Shown: piece after piece, positions 63,101-64,000 of the stretch
Layout: every line of letters begins with the position of its first letter
Numbering within the stretch: position 1 is the first letter of the stretch
Assembly (NCBI RefSeq): GCF_028714975.1
Contig: NZ_JAQTLH010000010.1
Coordinates: 1 to 64,000 of the forward strand
DNA from: Sulfurimonas sp.
GTDB taxonomy: Bacteria; Campylobacterota; Campylobacteria; Campylobacterales; Sulfurimonadaceae
Direction: 5' to 3'
DNA: 64,000 bases
The notes under the pieces: generated by a model
What the model was told of the DNA's origin: nothing
What the model saw: the letters and a program-made list of their open reading frames with translations, nothing else
Database searches by the model: none
Position numbers and translations under genes: made by a program

Positions 63101-63631
63101 TTATGCTTTTGGTCTAAAAGCCTTTATAACCTCTTCGTTTGTCTCTATATATGGACCTTCTATCAAATCTATGCAGTACGGTACGGCAGGAAAAACCGCA
63201 TCTAAACACTCACGGATGGACTTTGGTTTTCCGGGGAGATTGATGATAAGGCTTTTGCCTCTTATCCCTGCACTCTGGCGTGATAATATAGCTGTTGGAA
63301 CATACTTTAGGCTTACTTGACGCATAAGTTCGCCAAATCCGGGCATCATCTTTTGACACACATTCTGGGTTGCTTCAGGAGTTACATCACGAAGTGCCGG
63401 TCCTGTTCCCCCTGTTGTAACCACCAAACAACAGCCCTCTTCATCACAAAGCTCTATCATCGTAGCTTCAATCATATCCTGCTCGTCGGGAATACATCTA
63501 TAAACTATCTCAAACTCACTTTTTAAATAATCCTTCATAGTATCTTGAATGGCAACTCCAGATATATCTTCATATATTCCCTTGCTTGCTCTGTCACTTG
63601 CCGTTATTACGCCTATTCTTATTTTGCTCAT
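63101..63631 (-). CDS. mogA: Molybdenum cofactor protein MogA/MoaB
   Basis: 176 residues. IRIGVITASDRASKGIYEDISG at the start, the molybdopterin-binding loop VVTTGGTGPALRDVTPEAT, and the conserved IINLPGKPKSIRECLDAV. It adenylylates molybdopterin before molybdenum insertion; MogA and MoaB are hard to tell apart by eye, and the length near 176 fits MogA-like members. The RAYT element copy 2 follows its stop closely. Confidence 0.9.
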   Translation of the reverse strand: MSKIRIGVITASDRASKGIYEDISGVAIQDTMKDYLKSEFEIVYRCIPDEQDMIEATMIELCDEEGCCLVVTTGGTGPALRDVTPEATQNVCQKMMPGFGELMRQVSLKYVPTAILSRQSAGIRGKSLIINLPGKPKSIRECLDAVFPAVPYCIDLIEGPYIETNEEVIKAFRPKA

Positions 63632-63641
63632 ATTTTTTCTC

Positions 63642-64000
63642 CTAGTTTGTTAATAAAAAATGATTTGCACTTTTAATATATGTCACGGTTGCGATTTCCA
63701 AAAAAAACTCTCTTGCACTCTCAACATCTATAATTTTATCTTCGCCGCCAAGATAAACCTCTATTTTTATCCCTTTTTTGACAAGATTATTCAGCTCATC
63801 CATATTCCAATTAAAATAAAGTAGCTCTTCTAACTCTTCTACACTATTTTCTTCTCGCTCTATGCTCTTTTTTAAGTATGGCAAAAAACATGATTTTATA
63901 AACTCGCTTAGGTATAAATCTCTATTTTTTCTATATGCCATAAGTTGAATTTTTTTAAATTTATCATCTTTTGTCTGAAAAAATGCAGGAGAGAAGAGTT
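63642..64000 (-). CDS. BioV-like pimelyl-ACP methyl ester esterase (5' end cut by window)
   Basis: C-terminal part of an alpha/beta hydrolase. The frame stays open upstream of the ATG at 63941 and reads SPAFFQTKDDKFKKIQLMAY, then KNRDLYLSEF, as I recall for BioV of Campylobacterota. The C-terminus YLGGEDKIIDVESAREFF has the third catalytic-triad acid region and SANHFLLTN the catalytic histidine. The nucleophile serine would lie outside the window. It probably cleaves the methyl ester in pimelate synthesis for biotin. It lies 10 bases before mogA. Confidence 0.65.
   Translation of the reverse strand, partial: LFSPAFFQTKDDKFKKIQLMAYRKNRDLYLSEFIKSCFLPYLKKSIEREENSVEELEELLYFNWNMDELNNLVKKGIKIEVYLGGEDKIIDVESAREFFLEIATVTYIKSANHFLLTN

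Overview
This window looks like chromosomal DNA of a Campylobacterota (epsilonproteobacterial) species, most probably Sulfurimonas or a close relative. It is AT-rich. Three things support this: the neighbourhood integral membrane protein - hemL - small cytochrome c - folD - lepB, which I recall from Campylobacter; promoters that mostly show only a good TATAAT -10 box; and a soluble-type succinate dehydrogenase/fumarate reductase of the A-B-E kind with two CCG domains. The species assignment is inference from gene content and recall, not from a database search.

Layout. 1-11.7 kb is a housekeeping block: the 3' part of rpoD, a PAS-like protein, an AtpZ-like protein, hemL, a TonB-like protein, a CitE-like lyase, a cytochrome c, folD, lepB, an M50 protease, rpiB, apt and trpB. 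11.7-14.1 kb holds a PIN-domain toxin-antitoxin pair and pepA. 14.2-19.5 kb is a four-gene operon on the plus strand: a GNAT-fold acyltransferase carrying the conserved charged residues of LuxI-type autoinducer synthases, a TonB-dependent receptor, a YfiR-like periplasmic protein and a membrane HAMP-GGDEF-EAL protein. 19.5-24.6 kb has a BrnA-like antitoxin with only the tail of its BrnT toxin, a REP-like palindrome and a surface-polysaccharide cluster (flippase-like protein, rffA/wecE, wbqC, GT2, GT-C-like).

24.7-43.3 kb is a long minus-strand cluster for storage-glucan and glycolytic metabolism: gap, glgP, pfkA, a nucleotidyltransferase/mutase-like fusion, two GH57 enzymes, a GalT-like enzyme, an unrelated AAA ATPase, glgA, a ROK glucokinase, a second glgA and glgB. 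No glgC is visible. 43.4-56.6 kb contains an RNase H-like gene, motAB, ychF, an operon of receiver, CheC and PAS-GGDEF proteins, a P-type ATPase with a IIC-like motif, psd-truD-thiL, and a protein with a degenerate GGDEF domain. 56.8-60.4 kb is the sdhA-sdhB-sdhE operon.

60.4-63.1 kb is an accessory island: a solo palindrome, a RelE-type toxin-antitoxin pair, and two 432-bp, almost identical, directly repeated elements bounded by terminal inverted repeats that are themselves palindromes. Each element carries the same internally deleted REP-associated tyrosine transposase (RAYT) gene. Between them lie an interrupted HTH gene and an unknown 236-codon gene. The window ends with mogA and the 3' part of a BioV-like esterase gene.

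The most notable items are the autoinducer-synthase-like/TonB/YfiR/GGDEF-EAL operon and the paired non-autonomous RAYT elements. I saw no rRNA, tRNA or CRISPR array. No stretch above about 300 bases lacks a gene.
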